13,891 bases of DNA from VFZS01 sp964353255 (lineage in GTDB: Bacteria; Acidobacteriota; Terriglobia; Bryobacterales; Bryobacteraceae). Position numbers and translations under genes: made by a program. Shown piece by piece: positions 12,517-13,891 of this stretch. Every line of letters starts with the position of its first letter. The first letter of the stretch is position 1. Location of the stretch: assembly GCA_964353255.1 (NCBI GenBank), contig CAYGVJ010000139.1, positions 1-13,891 of the forward strand, written 5' to 3'. A model generated the notes under the pieces. That model was not told the DNA's origin. It made no database searches and saw only the letters and a list, made by a program, of their open reading frames with translations.

Positions 12517-13891
12517 CCGCTTCCCGCCGCCGGTTTCTCGGCTCCGCGCTCGTTGGGTTGAGCAGCAAAGCGGAACGCCCTATCGCCGGGTCGTTCGTCA
12601 ATGAATCGGACCGCGCCGGGCACAGGCTGCGCAGTCGCGGGCCGTTTCGGGCTCCCGTCGAGGAAGTGCGCGTGCCGCTGGTGATCGTGGGCGGGGGCAT
12701 GGCGGGGCTTTCGGCGGCGCGGCGGCTGGTGAAGCGGGGCTTCCGCGACTTCGTGCTGCTGGAGATGGAGGAGCGGCTGGGCGGGGTGTCGCGTTGGGGC
12801 GAGAATGAAATCACCGCCTATCCCTGGGGCGCGCACTACGTGCCGGTGCCCGGGCCGAAGTCCGTACTGATTCGCGAGCTGCTCGAGGATCTGGGCGTGC
12901 TCGCAGGGGGCCGCTTCGAAGAGCGTTACCTGTGCTTCTCGCCGCAGGAGCGGTTGTACCTGCACGGAAGGTGGCAGGAGGGACTCGAACCCGCGGTTGG
13001 CGTCACCGCGCGCCACCGCGAGCAGTACCGGCGGTTCGAGGAACGCATCGAGCGGTTCCGCGCCTCGGGCCAGTTCACGATTCCGATGGAGACAGGCGCG
13101 CGGCCGTCGCCGCTCGACCGCCTCTCGGTGGCGGACTGGCTGCGGCAGGAGGGTTTGGACTCGCCGTATCTTAGCTGGTACGTCAACTACGCCTGCCGCG
13201 ACGACTATGGCGCTTTGGCCGAGGACGTCTCGGCCTGGGCCGGCATCCACTACTTTGCCGCGCGGGAGCCGGAGGAGAAAGGGCCGCTGACCTGGCCGGA
13301 GGGAAACGGCTGGATTGTGCGCCGGCTCCAGGAACGGCTGGCCCGCTACGCGCGCACTGGCGCGATGGTATACCGCATCGCGCCCCAGGGCCAGCGCTGG
13401 CGCGTGCTGACGGAAGGGGCGACGTACCTGGCCGAGGCAGTGATCTTTGCGGCGCCGACTTTTTTGCTGCCGTACCTGGTGGAGAATGCCCCGTCCATGG
13501 GGCGCTTCGAGTACTCGCCGTGGCTGACGGCTAACCTGACGCTCGAGCGGCCGCCGCGCCAGGGCGATCTGGAGCCGGCCTGGGACAACGTGATCTACGA
13601 TTCGCCGGCGCTGGGCTACGTCGTGGCCACGCACCAGTCGCTGCGCTCGCGCTCGGACCGCACGGTGTGGACCTTCTACTGGGCCCTGGCGCAGGGGCCT
13701 TCAGCGCGCAATCGGAAGCTGCTGCTCGACGCAGACTGGCACTACTGGAAGGAGGCCATCCTCAACGATCTGGCGTGGGCCCACCCGGACATCCGCGCTT
13801 GCGTTTCGCGCATCGACATCATGAGGATGGGGCATGCCATGGTGCGGCCTACGGTGGGGTTCATTTTCTCCGAGGAGCGGCGGCGGCTGGG
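12456..13891 (+). CDS. Tat-targeted FAD-dependent oxidoreductase, amine-oxidase-like (3' partial)
   Basis: The frame is open from before 12456 to the end of the window, so the C-terminus is missing. A dinucleotide-binding motif VIVGGGMAGLSAARRL (GxGxxG at residues 79-84 from the chosen start) is followed by FVLLEMEERLGG, the usual FAD-binding pattern of the flavin amine oxidase/protoporphyrinogen oxidase superfamily. Near the end, GHAMVRPTVGF resembles the late FAD-contacting region. Directly after the palindromic repeat comes SRRRFLGSALVGL (from 12522), a twin-arginine-like signal, followed by ERPIAGSFV. No ATG precedes it in frame; the candidate starts are GTG at 12420 or 12456, both inside the repeat, and neither has a clear ribosome-binding site. 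I list 12456. Its position after the aminopropyltransferase suggests an exported enzyme acting on the amine product, which is inference. Confidence 0.82.
   Translation, partial: MDPCVETSLDAADTSVCATVPASRRRFLGSALVGLSSKAERPIAGSFVNESDRAGHRLRSRGPFRAPVEEVRVPLVIVGGGMAGLSAARRLVKRGFRDFVLLEMEERLGGVSRWGENEITAYPWGAHYVPVPGPKSVLIRELLEDLGVLAGGRFEERYLCFSPQERLYLHGRWQEGLEPAVGVTARHREQYRRFEERIERFRASGQFTIPMETGARPSPLDRLSVADWLRQEGLDSPYLSWYVNYACRDDYGALAEDVSAWAGIHYFAAREPEEKGPLTWPEGNGWIVRRLQERLARYARTGAMVYRIAPQGQRWRVLTEGATYLAEAVIFAAPTFLLPYLVENAPSMGRFEYSPWLTANLTLERPPRQGDLEPAWDNVIYDSPALGYVVATHQSLRSRSDRTVWTFYWALAQGPSARNRKLLLDADWHYWKEAILNDLAWAHPDIRACVSRIDIMRMGHAMVRPTVGFIFSEERRRL

Noticed and set aside
12970..12996. Sequence that on the minus strand reads like a tRNA T-arm and 3' end (GGGTTCGAGTCCC)
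   Set aside because: No D-arm, anticodon arm or acceptor partner is found in the adjoining 75 bases, and the stretch encodes conserved-looking flavoprotein residues. Coincidence, though it may trigger tRNA finders.
12432..13634. Open minus-strand frame of 400 codons opposite the flavoprotein
   Set aside because: The plus strand carries a convincing FAD-binding protein; the minus frame has no domain and starts within the coding strand's antisense.

Overview
The window is GC-rich and densely coded. It looks like a piece of a chromosome from an environmental bacterium. Acidobacteriota of the Bryobacterales/Solibacterales kind is my best guess, from the high GC, the multi-hairpin intergenic palindromes, the NrfH/NrfA style and the SPFH/polyamine cluster. 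No rRNA or taxonomic marker is present, so this is inference. No complete mobile element, CRISPR array, tRNA or rRNA gene was seen.

Layout. (1) 1-3234, plus strand: the end of a DrrA-type ABC ATPase, then two tightly coupled ABC-2 permeases (an efflux or export pump of unknown cargo). (2) 3248-5105, plus strand: nrfH and nrfA, the membrane quinol-oxidising tetraheme subunit and the pentaheme ammonia-forming nitrite reductase. This NrfA has CxxCH instead of the usual CxxCK at heme 1. A near-perfect long palindrome (3268-3368) lies over the 5' end of nrfH. (3) 5106-7011, a scrambled zone mostly on the minus strand: a DUF2442 gene, the remnant of a DUF4160-type partner, two degenerate extra copies of the nrfA 3' end, an MddA/NnrU-like membrane methyltransferase and a small cupin. 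(4) 7200 to the window end, plus strand: one tightly packed operon. It encodes an SPFH/Band-7 protein with a C-terminal zinc ribbon, a SpeD-like S-adenosylmethionine decarboxylase, two zinc-ribbon DUF4178 proteins (the second membrane-bound), a 62-residue single-pass protein, a half-length DUF350 protein, a seven-helix membrane protein fused to a spermidine-synthase domain, and a Tat-targeted FAD-dependent amine-oxidase-like protein cut by the window end.

The operon in (4) is the most interesting content. It pairs the two enzymes of aminopropyl transfer (SpeD makes decarboxylated SAM, the SpeE-like domain uses it) with membrane-organising and membrane-stress families (SPFH, DUF350, DUF4178) and with an exported flavin oxidoreductase that could act on an amine. 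I infer a membrane-localised polyamine or aminopropyl modification system, related to the PspA-associated envelope-stress neighbourhoods but with no PspA gene visible here. Its substrate is unknown.

A second theme is structured repeats. A 102-bp element at 12415-12516 folds as a 10-bp outer stem enclosing four consecutive hairpins. A degenerate solo copy of its first hairpin lies at 5665-5692 in opposite orientation. Both large palindromes (3268-3368 and 12415-12516) stop within 0-5 bases of the codons where a membrane anchor (NrfH) or a Tat signal (flavoprotein) begins. Both are open in the gene's frame, so they appear to have displaced the original start codons.
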